Shown: positions 10,100-22,021, numbered from the stretch's first letter. The stretch: 64,000 bases of DNA from Acanthosepion esculentum (GCA_964036315.1 OZ038500.1:60853446-60917445), one strand, 5' to 3'. The notes: a model not told the origin generated them from the sequence alone. Numbers and translations: made by a program.

Positions 10100-10815
10100 A
10101 AAACAGATTACGATTCCTCTTGGAGAACGCATATTTTTTATAAAATTTTACGAGCATTCTGGCCGGTGCATGCAAATTAATAATATTTGATTTTGTTATG
10201 GTCCAATATCCTCGTCGCCACTGCTATGGTCCAAGGTTAGGACCAAGGAAGAACAACACGAACACAAGAGTAGAAATAGCAAAGATATATTACACAGAAT
10301 AATAATACAAGATGTTGAAGGTGTTAGTATGACTGTCAGTCTGGGTTGGAGTGAACTACTATTGGCTCGACTCGATTCTGTCTCGACTCGTTCTGTCTCG
10401 ACTCGTTTCGATATTTAACAACCCCCCACATGGTCGTATATGGCACAAGGCCGGCTTAATGTGGGCTCCCGAGCCCGTAGGCTCGGCCAAAAATATGCCC
10501 ATTAGAACCCGTATAAACGGGTTCAGGGACTGTCTACCTCCTCGGACGAAACTTTGCCATGCGGCAAAGCCTCGTTCGGGTTCCTCTCTGCCAAAGCAGA
10601 GAGTTCGACAGGAGTCGCGCACAGTCGGAGACTGCGTCTCGACTCGTTCCCCGTCTCTCTTGAGAGGCGCAGTCTTTATAGTGTCAGCAAGAGTTCATTA
10701 TGTCGTTATAGGTAAGTTCCCATAACAGGTTTAAAACTGACCATTTATTTAAATGAATTGTATCTATAAAAATAACGTATAATCATAAAATATACTAAAT
10801 AATTGTCGAACTCAA
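10100..10815 (+). repeat. Dispersed repeat split by the solo LTR
   Basis: The flanks of the LTR at 10194-10727, joined, align with 10960-11140: GAACGCATATTTT on one side and AATTGTATCTATAAAAATAA on the other. The second copy is uninterrupted and shows the pre-insertion arrangement. Confidence 0.65.
10194..10727 (+). mobile_element. Solo LTR with hairpin-rich core, 534 bp
   Basis: The unit begins TGTTATGG and ends CCATAACA. Flanking pentamers are GATTT and GGTTT (one mismatch). Inside are two CTCGACTCGTTCTGT-type short repeats (10365-10410). From about 10413 to 10615 there is a run of four stem-loops: CCGAGCCCGTAGGCTCGG, AACCCGTATAAACGGGTT, a CGAAACTTTGCC...GGCAAAG stem, and CTCTCTGCCAAAGCAGAGAG. 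This core is the same unit that forms the 223-bp satellite at 28191. The 124-codon frame across it has no recognisable product. No internal retrotransposon sequence adjoins it. Confidence 0.7.
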
Positions 10816-10959
10816 TCTATTTCATTATATGTTGTAATTGTTTACGCTAAGATACGCTCTGTCAGCAGATATGATCGATCGAGAAAAATCGTCGAAGATT
10901 GTGTGCTTATAAACAGTAACTTCGTCTTTGCTAACAAGACGCGTCAGATCAAATGACGG

Positions 10960-11140
10960 TTTTCGTATAGGAATACAGGTTCGAATTCTGTCGTGGAATG
11001 CATATTTTCTACGTAATTTCTCCAAAATTCATGCTGGTATATGTAATTAATACAGTTTAATAAAAAGCAGAGCATTTACTTTAATAAATTGTACCTATAA
11101 AAATAACATATAATCGGAATATATTAAATAATAATATTAA
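10960..11140 (+). repeat. Intact copy of the LTR-split dispersed repeat
   Basis: Matches the joined flanks of the solo LTR and continues uninterrupted. Confidence 0.6.
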
Positions 11141-11647
11141 ATATGGTAATTGTATATATATATCAAAATAAAAAGAAAGAACAGTCAGATTTAGAATCCA
11201 GAGTTCTTTAGCATACATTTTTAAAACCAGTACTCGATACACAGTAGAGCATAATATTATAGTATTATTATTTAAAAATATGTATTCATCGCGACACAGA
11301 AATTACCATGTTTCGGAAGGAAAACCTAAAACTTAAATTAAACTTAAAATTAAAGTTTTTACTCCATTCTCAAGCGATGTTGAATAACTTTCGAAAAAAT
11401 GATTTACTTTTTTCGAGCTAAATAATATATAGTTTAAGTTGGTGGAGGAATAGGATTATAAAATCTTGGCTTTATTTGGCGAATCAGGATACAAGTATAA
11501 TTAAAAATGGCAAAGTAAATATAGGTTATGTGTAAGGTGTGGGTTTGTAATACTGGCTTCCCAATATGAGAACGTGCCACTGTCTGTCATTTCTATTTAT
11601 TTTTTTATTTCATAAATTACATTTAATTTTAAGTTTAATTTAAAATA

Positions 11648-12935
11648 TCAGGTCATCCTATAAGTTCTGTCCGTATTGGGAATAAAGAAAACAAGTGACC
11701 AGATGTTACATTTCATTACAGAGTCAATCAACAATGTATTTTCCCTGATTATCTATGACTTCCTTCCATCTATTAACAAGCTTACTAATACCATTACTGT
11801 AAAATTCTGTTGGCTTTGATTCGAAGAACTCACAAATGTCAGTTTTAATCTCTTCCTGTGTTACAAAAGCTGTTTCTTCCAAATGATTCTGTAAGCTACA
11901 AAACAAATGGTAGTCTGAAGGAGCAAGGTCGGGAGAATAAGGTGGAAGAGGAATTTTCTCCAAACCAAGTTCTTCGATCTTTTGTGACGTGATTCTTGCT
12001 GTGTGTGGTCGAGCATTGTCCTGATGAAACATTACCCGTTTTCGATTCACTAGAGCAGGTCTTTTTTTCCTCAAAGCTTGGTTCAAACGCTCTAATTGCT
12101 GACAGTATATTTGAGCATTAATTGTTGCATTAGGTGGTAAGTATTCAAAGTGGATTATTCCTTGGCAATCCCACCAGATTGAAAGAAGAACCTTTTGTCC
12201 ATGACGTTCCCTTCTCGGTTGTGGCTGGGGTCCTTCCCCTTTACGAAGCCACTGTCTACGACGCTTAACAATTCGATAAAAGATCCAATTTTAGTCGCCA
12301 GTCACAAGTCTATCCAAAAAAGGTGAAACAAGTTGGCGAGAATGGAGAGAAGAGCAGATGTCAACTCAGGATTTGAGGTTGTTTTCAGACAATTCATGAG
12401 GCACCCATTTTCCAAGTTTAGGAATTTTTCCAAGTTGTTGAAGATAACGATGAACATCTGTATGGTTTGAACTGAGAACCACTGCCAATTCCTCAAATGA
12501 TAAAGCATGATTTTCTTCAAGGGCTGCTTCAAGAAGCTTTTCATCAAACTCAACTGGACGTCCGGTTCGATCTTCATCTTCAAGAGTGAAATCTTCACCT
12601 CTGAATTTTGCAAACCATTTTCTGCAAGTTCTTTCATTCACACATTCCTCTCCATAAACTGAGTGAATGTTTCTAGCCGCTTCGGCTGCTGAGTTTCCTT
12701 TCTTGAACTCATAAAGCATTATGTACCTCAAATGATTCTTGGGTACTTCCATGTTAGCAGGGTTTTAATTAAACAAAATTTTATTTTATTGTACTCTGAA
12801 ATAAAATTTGATCAGTTTAAATGCATCTAAGCATAATAATAATGTTCAGCTCCATTAGACATTATAAAATACTCTTTAAATTTCGTTCATTTTTAAAAAA
12901 GTTAAAATTCGGACAGAACTTATGGGATGACCTAA
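11648..12935 (-). mobile_element. mariner element, 1288 bp, TA-flanked
   Basis: The terminal inverted repeats read AGGTCATCCTATAAGTTCTG on the left and, on the minus strand at the right, AGGTCATCCCATAAGTTCTG. TA flanks are at 11646-11647 and 12936-12937. Length is that of a complete mariner. The transposase gene runs on the minus strand from 12752 to 11724. This is the best preserved element in the window. Confidence 0.9.
11724..12752 (-). pseudogene. mariner transposase gene with two nonsense codons
   Basis: A single minus-strand frame of 343 codons including the terminal stop spans the whole gene, interrupted by TGA at 12366-12368 and TAA at 12291-12293. I see no frameshift. The N-terminal half (12752-12366) carries the paired helix-turn-helix region, including ERTCRKWFAKFRGEDF. 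The catalytic half has VTGD followed directly by the second stop, then HQDNARPHTAR (about 12020) and SPDLAPSDYHLF (about 11930), with 34 residues between the second and third aspartates: the D,D34D triad of true mariners. All three catalytic aspartates are present. The start is the ATG at 12752, giving the usual length of about 340 residues. Only two point changes block translation, so the copy looks relatively young. Confidence 0.9.
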
Positions 12936-13020
12936 TACATCTTAAGTTTAAGTTTAATCTAAGGTTTAGGTTTTGTTCCGAAACATGGTAGTTTCTGTGT
13001 CACGATGAATACATAATAAA

Positions 13021-13541
13021 TTTAAAGTTGGTTGTTTTTTGTTTTAGCAGCACATCAACCTGTAAGAGTTATTTAGTGCCGAAATCTAAATATTTTTTTA
13101 ACACAATATTATGAGAGAAAAACAATCTGCAAGTGCCGAAGCGATTAGAGGGAATCTGAAAGAAGGCGGGACCAAATAAATCACGATTGACTACAGGAAC
13201 AACAACATTCTCAATATGACTCGTTTCCACAAAGCCGTAATCAAAAGCAAAGAATTTCATTCTAAATAATGAACGCCAGACTACTTTTCTTGAAATGAAT
13301 TGAGAACATCTTCATGCACAAATATGTGAGGAAAATTGAATCGGTCTCTCAAAACATTAATTATATGTTACTTTGTTTTTATAACTTTGAGATAAAAAAA
13401 AATACTAGATGGTTTTAAATTTATTGCCATGCACAATATTTTCAAAAAATAAATCAAGCTAGAAGATTCAATTTAAATAATGCATATGAAGTTAATATTC
13501 ATTATAACATTTTGTCATCACCTGCAACAATGTAGCTCAAT
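13021..13541. other. Unassigned sequence
   Basis: About 60 bp at 13038-13098 (CACATCAACCTGTAAG, ATTTAGTGCCGAAATC) resembles 21138-21190. The rest is unassigned. The 63-codon minus-strand frame at 13069-13260 has no recognised product. Confidence 0.4.
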
Positions 13542-13586
13542 ACAGACAGACAGTTTCGCTATATAACAGCGAAACAGTCTGTCTGT
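13542..13586. repeat. Short hairpin next to (TA)n
   Basis: 19-bp arms with one mismatch (CAGACAGACAGTTTCGCT against AGCGAAACAGTCTGTCTG) around a 7-nt loop, ending a few bases before a (TA)n array. Confidence 0.75.
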
Positions 13587-13590
13587 GGAT

Positions 13591-13593
<3 letters not shown>

Positions 13594-13668
<75 letters not shown>

Positions 13669-13713
13669 ATATGTATATATATGTGCGTCTGTGTGTGTGT
13701 GTGTGTGTGTGTA
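13594..13713. repeat. (TA)n(TG)n compound microsatellite
   Basis: TA dinucleotides to about 13652, then TG and TATG mixtures. Confidence 0.95.
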
Positions 13714-13938
13714 GCAGGGACATTATTCAACTCTTGTAACAGCAGAATTGTCCAATTATTAGAATAAGCTTTGAATCGTTGTATCTTAGAAATGATTAAA
13801 GATATCTTACTGGAATTCTCTGAAATTTTTATAACACGATTGAACTCTACTTTGACCAATAACAAAGTATTTAGCTCTAAGTTGAAATTATGATCAATCT
13901 CGGTGTTGCGAAGTCCTGATACTGCTTTCCTCCGTACT

Positions 13939-13959
13939 CTGTGTGTGTGTGAGTGTGTA

Positions 13960-14004
<45 letters not shown>
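13939..14004. repeat. (TG)n microsatellite
   Basis: TG dinucleotides with a few interruptions in the first half. Confidence 0.95.
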
Positions 14005-14098
14005 TATAAATTTACTAATTTAAAAATATGGTTCCATCGCTACTCAGCAATTACCATGTTTCAAAAACAGAAGCTAAAAACTTCAAATTCAATTATAG

Positions 14099-14162
14099 AA
14101 TTAAATTAAATTCGGGGAAATCCAATCATTTTAACAAGGATTTCCCCGAATTTAATTTAATT
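14099..14162. repeat. Perfect 25-bp hairpin
   Basis: Arms 14099-14123 and 14138-14162 are exact reverse complements (core TTCGGGGAAATCC / GGATTTCCCCGAA) around a 14-nt loop. Confidence 0.9.
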
Positions 14163-15262
14163 TTATTATTTTCACTGACAACTATTGTATCAAAATATGA
14201 GTTACTTTTGAAAAGAGGTTAAGTCAAGGTAGGGTAGGGGTGCCTTTTCCAACGGATGATGATACCCGTTCAATGCATGACGTCTGGTCTTTTTCAACGA
14301 CAAAAAAGTTTTAGCACTTTTGTTTTGCCGTTAAATTTGTACTTGTATACATAAAGATTTTTCTAAAAGTGTCGTTTGTATATGAATATGTCGTATTGAA
14401 CTACAATTTTAAAATATTATTCTTAATTTTAATTACTAATAGACTATACTTCTTTTAAAACAAATAAATGTAATAGAATTACTTAAATTATTTAAAAGTT
14501 ATTATTAAATATCAAATATAAATATGTATATTTCATTTATCAGCTTTTATTTAAGGAGATTTTTGACAATGTCTTCTTGAACTCATGTCTTGTGCATCCA
14601 ATGTCGACTTTTACATTTTCTGCATCCTCAATAGATTAGATATTGTATTGGTACACTAACGATTCAGTGGCACATTTATTATTAAGAGGACAGTTATGAG
14701 GATTTCTGCAGTTACATAATTTTTGTTTATCCTCTTTTTTTTATTATTATACTGTCTAAACTTCTTTGGTCTTGGTCTAAGTGTTTATTCAAGATATGAG
14801 CATTATGTTTCTGAATAATTTTTTCTAAGTTTTCAGTACAGCTGTAACTTAATTTTAGGGTATTTTTTATTGAAAATAGTACTTAGTTAATATCTTTAGG
14901 AAAATGTTTAACGATTAATGCAAGGAATTTTTGTCCTAATTTGTTCTTTACCATTGGGTTTTATGGGGGTGTATACAAAATTATTTTTCTACTTCAGTTT
15001 TTTCAATGCTTTCCATTTTCATTGTATATGTAAGTAATTTTTGGGCTTATTTAGCTACTATCTTTTGGAGCTTTATTATAGAAATTAATATTTCATAGAA
15101 AATCTTATCATTTATTGAATTTGTACTTATTCTCTTTTCGATAGATAAAGGTATATGCTTAATTATAGATGGAGGATGATTAGATTTAGGGTGTATATAC
15201 AAAGGATTAGTAATGTATTTTATAAGGTATGTATACATTTTCATTACATTTTTCATTGAATG

Positions 15263-15263
<1 letters not shown>
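14163..15263. other. Unassigned AT-rich stretch
   Basis: No gene-like frame, RNA or repeat structure was recognised. Confidence 0.45.

Positions 15264-15310
<47 letters not shown>
15264..15310. repeat. (TA)n microsatellite
   Basis: About 23 TA dinucleotides. A shorter TA run lies at 15412-15434. Confidence 0.95.
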
Positions 15311-15405
15311 CTGTATTTTGATTAATATTATTAATCCGACATATTTCAACTTTATTTGTTTAAAGGTTATTTAAAAGAAAAACTAAAAAAAGAAAACGTT
15401 TAAAC

Positions 15406-15440
<35 letters not shown>

Positions 15441-15519
15441 CATGTAGTATTGAATGTTAAAGACAACATAGTCTTGCATATTTTCTTTTGAATTTTCTCA
15501 TATTCAATTTCAGGAAATT

Positions 15520-15520
<1 letters not shown>

Positions 15521-15611
<91 letters not shown>

Positions 15612-15612
15612 T
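15521..15612. repeat. (CA)n(TA)n compound microsatellite
   Basis: CA run then TA run, bordering the fold-back element that follows. Confidence 0.95.
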
Positions 15613-15613
15613 T

Positions 15614-15880
15614 GTGTATTTAGGCAGCAATCCTTCTTTCAAGCACATTTCATTAAAAACGACTGACAAGGTGCTTTTATTTAGTTTTTTATATAATTTC
15701 TCGTGCGATCTAATAAAGTTTTTCTTTTCAGAGGATAAATTATATAAAAATTGTCCGAATGTTCTTTTCCGTATTCGGACAATTTTTATATAATTTATCC
15801 TCTGAAAAGAAAAACTTTATTAGATCGCACGAGAAATTATATAAAAAACTAAATAAAAGCACCTTGTCAGTCGTTTTTAA

Positions 15881-15884
<4 letters not shown>
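15614..15884. mobile_element. Fold-back element with perfect 112-bp arms
   Basis: 15649-15760 and 15773-15884 are exact reverse complements, separated by 12 nt. The left arm extends out to 15614; the right counterpart is replaced by (TA)n. Reading outward on either strand the arms encode KLYKKLNKSTLSVVFNE, and the left arm continues into MCLKEGLLPKYT. A diverged copy of the same arrangement lies at 17935-18335, also bounded by CA/TA repeats. The peptide resembles an N-terminal piece of a Penelope-like ORF, but that assignment is tentative. Perfect identity means either very recent formation or an assembly artefact. Confidence 0.75.

Positions 15885-15947
<63 letters not shown>
15885..15947. 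repeat. (TA)n microsatellite
   Basis: TA dinucleotides directly adjoining the right arm of the fold-back element. Confidence 0.95.
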
Positions 15948-15950
<3 letters not shown>

Positions 15951-16279
15951 TGCTAAGATCTTCGCAATAAATTGAGCATTCTTGTAGCCAGTAATGCATA
16001 TAACTTCTATATAATGTGTTAATGAATTTTCTATTTCTAATGGCCTAGGGGTGATAGTCTCCGATTGATACCAAATCGGTCAGCTTTCGATCTCAGCTTG
16101 AAGCGAGCGCATGTCTAGCATCACTGATGAGCTGCGAAAGATTCTGTGGATAACTATCTAACTATATGATGAAATATAGTTTTAATGTATGCAATATTTA
16201 TGGGTTAAAGTGTTCAATATTATGGATAGAGCCTATATAAATATTTTCGTGAACATTGAACGCAAAACCCAGAAGCGAC

Positions 16280-16700
16280 CGTATCTTTCCTATTAAAACA
16301 TATATTGTTAAATATAGCAGGCGACGAATGTCTATTATGTTTGATCACAAGCCGTTCTAACTTTGCTTTAATTTCGGAAGAAAATAAAGACAAAAATCCT
16401 CCAACATTAAACCCATTAAAAGTAATAAACAAATTAATCTCATCAAATATTATAACAAATTTAAAACAATTGAGTTCATATTCTCTAATAACCCAACAAA
16501 CATACAACTACATCCTCTACAAAAAAAACAATGTAGTGTATCAATTTACATGCCCATTCAGAGATTTTATAATAATAAAACCGTTACATGTATTGGTTTT
16601 ACTACAGCCACGTTATCCTGTAGAATTACCTGTCACCTTTCTGATCTTAGGAAGATGTGATGTTCCCACGCCTTTTCCAAGTGTATCTGTGCAAATGTGA
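16280..16700 (+). pseudogene. Penelope-like element fragment with GIY-YIG part
   Basis: A plus-strand frame (16305-16550) ends in NNVVYQFTCPFRDF. A frameshift later the sequence reads MYIGFTTATLSCRITCHLSD (about 16590-16650), which fits the core of the GIY-YIG endonuclease of Penelope-like retroelements. The upstream part (LNPLKVINKL and following) would be the linker after the reverse transcriptase. No reverse transcriptase motifs are present, so this is a truncated fragment with at least one frameshift. The assignment rests on the cysteine/GIY-YIG pattern only. Confidence 0.55.
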
Positions 16701-17898
16701 ACGGAACTCTCTTACTGGACAGTTGAATCCGGCTCGGCTAACAACATACTATGGCAGAGAATTTAAGTACATTACTAACTCATAAAACAGGGGATATAAT
16801 CAGTTTTGTGCAACGTTACATCGTTCAAATTATTTCACTGTTCATTTCTTTGTATGTCTTTTGTTTATAACCGTTGCCTATGAACGACATATGTTCACTC
16901 TGAATAAAAATAAATAAATAAATCGTATATATGACTCACCTTTTATTTACGATCAGTATATTACTTTTTCTTTCACCGGTTTTTTTATTTTTTTATTTTG
17001 TCTATAGAACAACACAAAACAAAACAAAAACTAAACATGGCGACAGAAGTTATCTGCCACGCATGCGCACCATTAACCAGCAGCATCGAATCTGTAATTA
17101 AGCTATTGCGCTGAAAAGGCCAAATGTGATTTCGGTCTTTTGTAAGTTTTATCTAAGTTGAACGAATGGAGCGAGGAAAGCTTGCTTATTGATTCTTTCA
17201 AGCATAACTTTGATCTCTAACCGCGGAACTGAATTAGGAGAAACTTTGAAGGCATAGATAAAACGACCTTACAAACAAGATAGGCAACAGCAAAAGAAGA
17301 CAGGATATTAGCCATTTGGCAAGGTCATAACAAGAGTTCACGTTTGCATTACAACGTATACTGTAAACACAACGTTCCCGTTAGAGCCATTTTGCTCGCT
17401 TCCATATTAAAAGTTAATGTTTCTCAAAAAGCGGGAACAAATTTGCAGAAACGATGGTGAATCTCATTCAATACAGAACAACCTATTCGGCTGGACAGAA
17501 ATTCCTGTCGCATTAATGTCATGATCCATTTGAGGGCATTTTCCAACACCTACAGTATGTTTCGTGAAATACATGCATCTGGTACACTTTGGCACACATA
17601 ATCAGTTACGTGATTCATTAACGGTGTTGGTTCTCTCGACATCTTAGCCTCTCTCCTCGTTGACCCAGTCTATATTAATCGGTTATCGACTAGTCTGCCG
17701 TCCGTCAGTTGCAACATTCCCCATCTTAACTAACACAGTGCGATTCGTCTGGAAATTTATGGCCCAATCATGGATAACTTACTGTTCGTCAACTTTCATA
17801 AAAAACGAAGGAAAACACAATAAGTCTTTCGCTCGTAAGAAATACAGTGACTTACTCGGTTTCAAGTTGTAAGTAACGATTTTTCATTTCCCTCACTG

Positions 17899-17930
<32 letters not shown>

Positions 17931-17934
17931 TTAT
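16701..17934. other. Unassigned stretch
   Basis: No gene was recognised. The 70-codon plus-strand frame at 17660-17872 has no family features. A short TA run is at 17900-17918. Confidence 0.45.
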
Positions 17935-18437
<503 letters not shown>

Positions 18438-18850
18438 AGTAAATACACAGGCATGAAATCGATTCTACTGACTTAATCTTTTACACTGTTCACTTCTTTT
18501 CTTCCTTAGATGTTATTTAATAAATAATTGTGAGTAAATTTTGTATCGCTTATATCCTTTTAAAATGTGATTAGATCAAACACGAATCGAACAGTGTATA
18601 CTATAGGGATTCGAAAAGTTCTCCTTGCCAAAACAAGGGGACATAAATATTCAGTATGCTTATGTGAATTAAGCTTTAAGTGTCCAGATACGTTTCGGCC
18701 ATTTTTGATTGGTAATTATTACTTTCGAAGATTCTCCTTTATCCAGACGAACCGTTTTTGCCAATACTCTGCAAACTATAATTTACGAAAATCCAAAGCG
18801 GAACTCACAATAACGAGCAAGACAGTTCGATACACATCACATTTCGACTG

Positions 18851-19080
18851 TACGACGTGGTCCGAAAGTCTTGGCACACCCATCAAAAAGCAATGAGAAC
18901 AATAAAACAACATGTAACACAGTACTACAAAGCACATGTACTGGGTTCAGTTTATTCGCTTTCATTGAAGCAGTCACACGTACAGAACGTCTGTTTGAAC
19001 GCCTTCATTTTCGTGATAGCCATCTGAAATAGAAAATTATATGATGTAGGGGGTGGCAAGACTTTCGGGTCATCCTGTAT
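18851..19080. mobile_element. Short-TIR MITE, ~230 bp
   Basis: The left end contains GTGGTCCGAAAGTCTTGGCA, and the right end reads TGGCAAGACTTTCGGGTCATC, its inverse with a few differences. TA dinucleotides sit at both borders. There is no coding capacity; probably a mariner-derived non-autonomous element. Confidence 0.7.
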
Positions 19081-19927
19081 AAGTTCTGATATTATGTAAC
19101 AGTTCGATTATAAAAAAACTAATTTCTCATATATTTGTGCATCCTGTTCACAAAATTTCTTTAAGAAGCAAATAAAGGTGTAAATAATATGCGTTTTTTG
19201 TATCATTGTTATTTATATTGTCGTTGTGAAACTCGTGTTGTTATGTGATGCAAACCACTTTACACATGACAGATAATTATACGACTCTCATGAAATAAAT
19301 TATGCCCAGTATTTGATAGCATATGAAGGGTGTCGTACGCCAGCCACCTTTAGAACAAAATGGAACTGTTAAAGCAAGAAGTATTAAGCAGAGTAAGCGC
19401 CGATCATTGGTTGGGTGTAAAGACATAACTTTTTCTCTATTAACCGAGTCAGTCACAAGTGTATAAAATTAAATATACAAGTTTTTCCTTCTAGACTTTA
19501 ACCTCCTCAGCTTGAGCCGTAAGACTGACATCTATTCAGATCATATTTTTTTAGAACAACAGAATAGCGATATACTCACATATAATCAACATTGATATAA
19601 ATCAAATATATTTTTGTATAGCCTGTATATTTTAGGTTTATTTAAAACCAGCTTAAAAGACGACTTACCGGGCGGTATCTAAGCTAGCTCCTGAAGATGG
19701 CTCTTGATGGGGCCTTCATCACAATACGTAGGCAGGGGTAGGCATGATAGGTAACAATAAAAGAACTCAAAATTGATCGCTGCATTTAATTTAGCATTAA
19801 TATTTAAGCTTATTTTTTAAAAATTCAACAAAGGCGATTAGCTATTGAGAGTTGTGTCCCGTTAATTGGACAAGTGTGACACACTGACACACTGATATTG
19901 ACATTTATTATGTAGATTAAGTAAAAT
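19081..19927. other. Unassigned sequence
   Basis: No recognised gene or repeat. Confidence 0.4.
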
Positions 19928-20165
19928 TAGTATTAGAATTCTTGAATTTAGAATTCTTGAAATTAGAATTCTTGAAATTAGAATTTTTTAAACTAGAATT
20001 CTTGAAATTAGAATTCTTGAAACTAGAATTCTTGAAACTAGAATTCTTGAAATTAGAATTCTTGACATTAGCATTCTTGAAACTAGAATTCATGAAACTA
20101 CAATTCTTGAAATTAGAAATATTGAAGCTAGAATTATTGAAATTAGAATTATTGAAATTAGAAGC
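19928..20165. repeat. 15-bp minisatellite, ~16 copies
   Basis: The unit CTTGAAATTAGAATT is repeated with single-base variation. Because 15 is a multiple of 3 and the unit lacks stops in one frame per strand, it gives open frames on both strands: a LEFLK repeat on plus (19942-20217) and an FKNSN repeat on minus (19917-20207). No evidence of expression; not called as a gene. Confidence 0.9.
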
Positions 20166-20994
20166 TGTAAATAGTTTCGCTGATACGAGTAAAAGAAGTT
20201 TTTTCACAGATCAATAAGGTTCTATTTACCTTTTTAAGCTATGAACCATTTCTCTTTCAAATTTTCGCGAAAGTCCATGTTTTCTCAGTTCTGTGACCGA
20301 AATTTAAGCTTTGTCTGGCTTGTTCGAAATCAAACTTTTATGCCAATAAATCGACGTACAGTCCATACAGAGGGAATACTTTTCTTAGACAAAAAATGGG
20401 AAAACAATATATAAATATATAAATTTTGATATATCAAAAAACAATCAACTACCCACCCACATTATCACAATTACAATTGAAAATAATTTATCTGACCTCA
20501 ACGTAAAATTTGTCACAACAACGTCTAATACAATAAAAGACTTAATACAAAACAATAAGTTAAAACTTGAAGTGGAATTTTAATCTATTCCCCGTAATGA
20601 CTGCCACACGGTTCAGGAAGACAGGAGATGTTGATTGAGTTTTAAATTTTTGAAGGTTGTAGGTAGCGTGGAAGCAAATCTGGTTGATTTGCGACATGTC
20701 AGCTCTTGAAGAAAAGAAAGCACTACGTGTTTCATCAAAGCACTTATTTATTTTTCCAAAAGTACCGTATATCCTGGCGTATAAAGCGACTGCGCGTATA
20801 AGACTACTCCCAAAGTTTCAAATTAAAATGTAGGTTTCGGTTTATATTCGCCCTAAAATCGTATTTTAAAACGTAGTGAATTTATTAAATAAATTCAGTA
20901 AGATTATTCTCTATTTTCACTCAAAATCTAATGAAAAAACGCTTGAGAAATATTGTCAGTTAACCACCACAATGTACAATACCTCATAAATAGT
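20166..20994. other. Unassigned sequence
   Basis: No recognised gene or repeat. Confidence 0.4.
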
Positions 20995-21490
20995 CAGAGG
21001 CCTTGCTACTGGATGTAGTTTGTCATCATACCCAGGACTGAATTCAAAACATCTCGGTTCTCACAACTCCCCTTTCTTTTGAATAGAAAGTTATATTGTT
21101 ATATTAAATTATATGTGAAGACATTTTTTATTTAATTTAGCAGCATATCAACATCTGTTGGTTATTTTATGCCGACATCTAAATAATTTGAAGCCGACAT
21201 CGAAATAATTTGAAGAAAATTTTATGGCTTCAACTACATATAAAAAGAATTACTGGTCATTTTACTAAAAACATATATTTTTATACTTTCATAGTGTTTT
21301 ATTTTTGTTTGTTTTTTTTTGGGGGGGTGTCAGTACTTGCTCAGAGCTGGAATCCTAACCGTTGCTACCACCACGGGTCAGTGTGGACCTGGGAACAACA
21401 GCGATTAAGAGCTGGTTCAATACATCTGAAAACCCGATCAGAGGTCTTGCTGCCGGATGTAGTCTATCGTCATATCCAGGACTGTTAAGT
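20995..21490 (+). repeat. Dispersed repeat family with 'ccggatgtagt' core
   Basis: The stretch 21325-21485, with GACCTGGGAACAACAGCGAT and TGCTGCCGGATGTAGTCTAT, recurs inverted at 30375-30520. A shorter, diverged version of its end occurs at 20998-21045. The T-rich part at 21245-21330 also has a counterpart at 30530-30620. The nature of the element is not known. Confidence 0.6.
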
Positions 21491-21834
21491 GAGTAGACGT
21501 GAAAATGTTTCAAATAAAGCTCCTGTATTGTATTCTAAAGGCTGGTAAATATGTTTTTGGATATGATTTTATAAATCATCATCATCATAATAATAATCAT
21601 CATCTTCGTCATCGCCATCATTACCACCATAATCCTCAGGGGCAGCAGCTGTTTCAACTTGAAGGCATAACCATTTGCTCTGGGGTATTTGAGTATTTTC
21701 AACACCCAGGGAGACAAGCAATGGTTTAGACCGTAAACACATAGAGCGGACCTTGGTCGCAGTTCAAGTACATGCTGTCCACCCCCTCACGGAGGCATAA
21801 GGTTTTTGAATTCACCGTCTTCCTTCTCTTATAC

Positions 21835-21995
21835 CAGTTAGGGGATACAATCTGCCCTGCTATTTAATCCACAGCAGGAGGAGAGTGAAGAGATGGATTC
21901 AAATCATTCCCATGATTATTTAAGAGAAACTGAATTTAACGACCTCGACCTGAATTCGAACTCGGTTCGCTGATTTCTTGTGACGAGCCTCTAAC
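21835..21995 (-). mobile_element. Diverged SINE-like fragment
   Basis: On the minus strand there is a B-box-like CCGAGTTCGAATTCAGG (about 21945-21960) and, further on, a body segment CTGCTGTGGATTAAATAGCAGG resembling the SINE body. The A box is not convincing. Confidence 0.4.
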
Positions 21996-22021
21996 CTGCG
22001 AATGCCTGGGACAACCCCAAC

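Larger units (their letters stand above)
11278..13020. repeat. Inverted repeat flanking the mariner element
   Basis: The left arm (11278-11350; ACACAGAAATTACCATGTTTC) and right arm (about 12940-13020; GAAACATGGTAGTTTCTGTG) are reverse complements with several mismatches. The mariner lies between them at the edge of the right arm. A related single arm occurs at 14025-14080. Probably an older fold-back element into which the mariner inserted. Confidence 0.6.

Noticed and set aside
10351..10725. 124-codon frame within the LTR
   Set aside because: It runs through four stem-loops whose pairing explains the sequence, and the opposite strand is equally open.
16110..16150. CTGATGAGCTGCGAAAG as a hammerhead core
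   Set aside because: The two core pieces are present, but the bases needed for stem III do not pair and no stem I partner is found beside the core.
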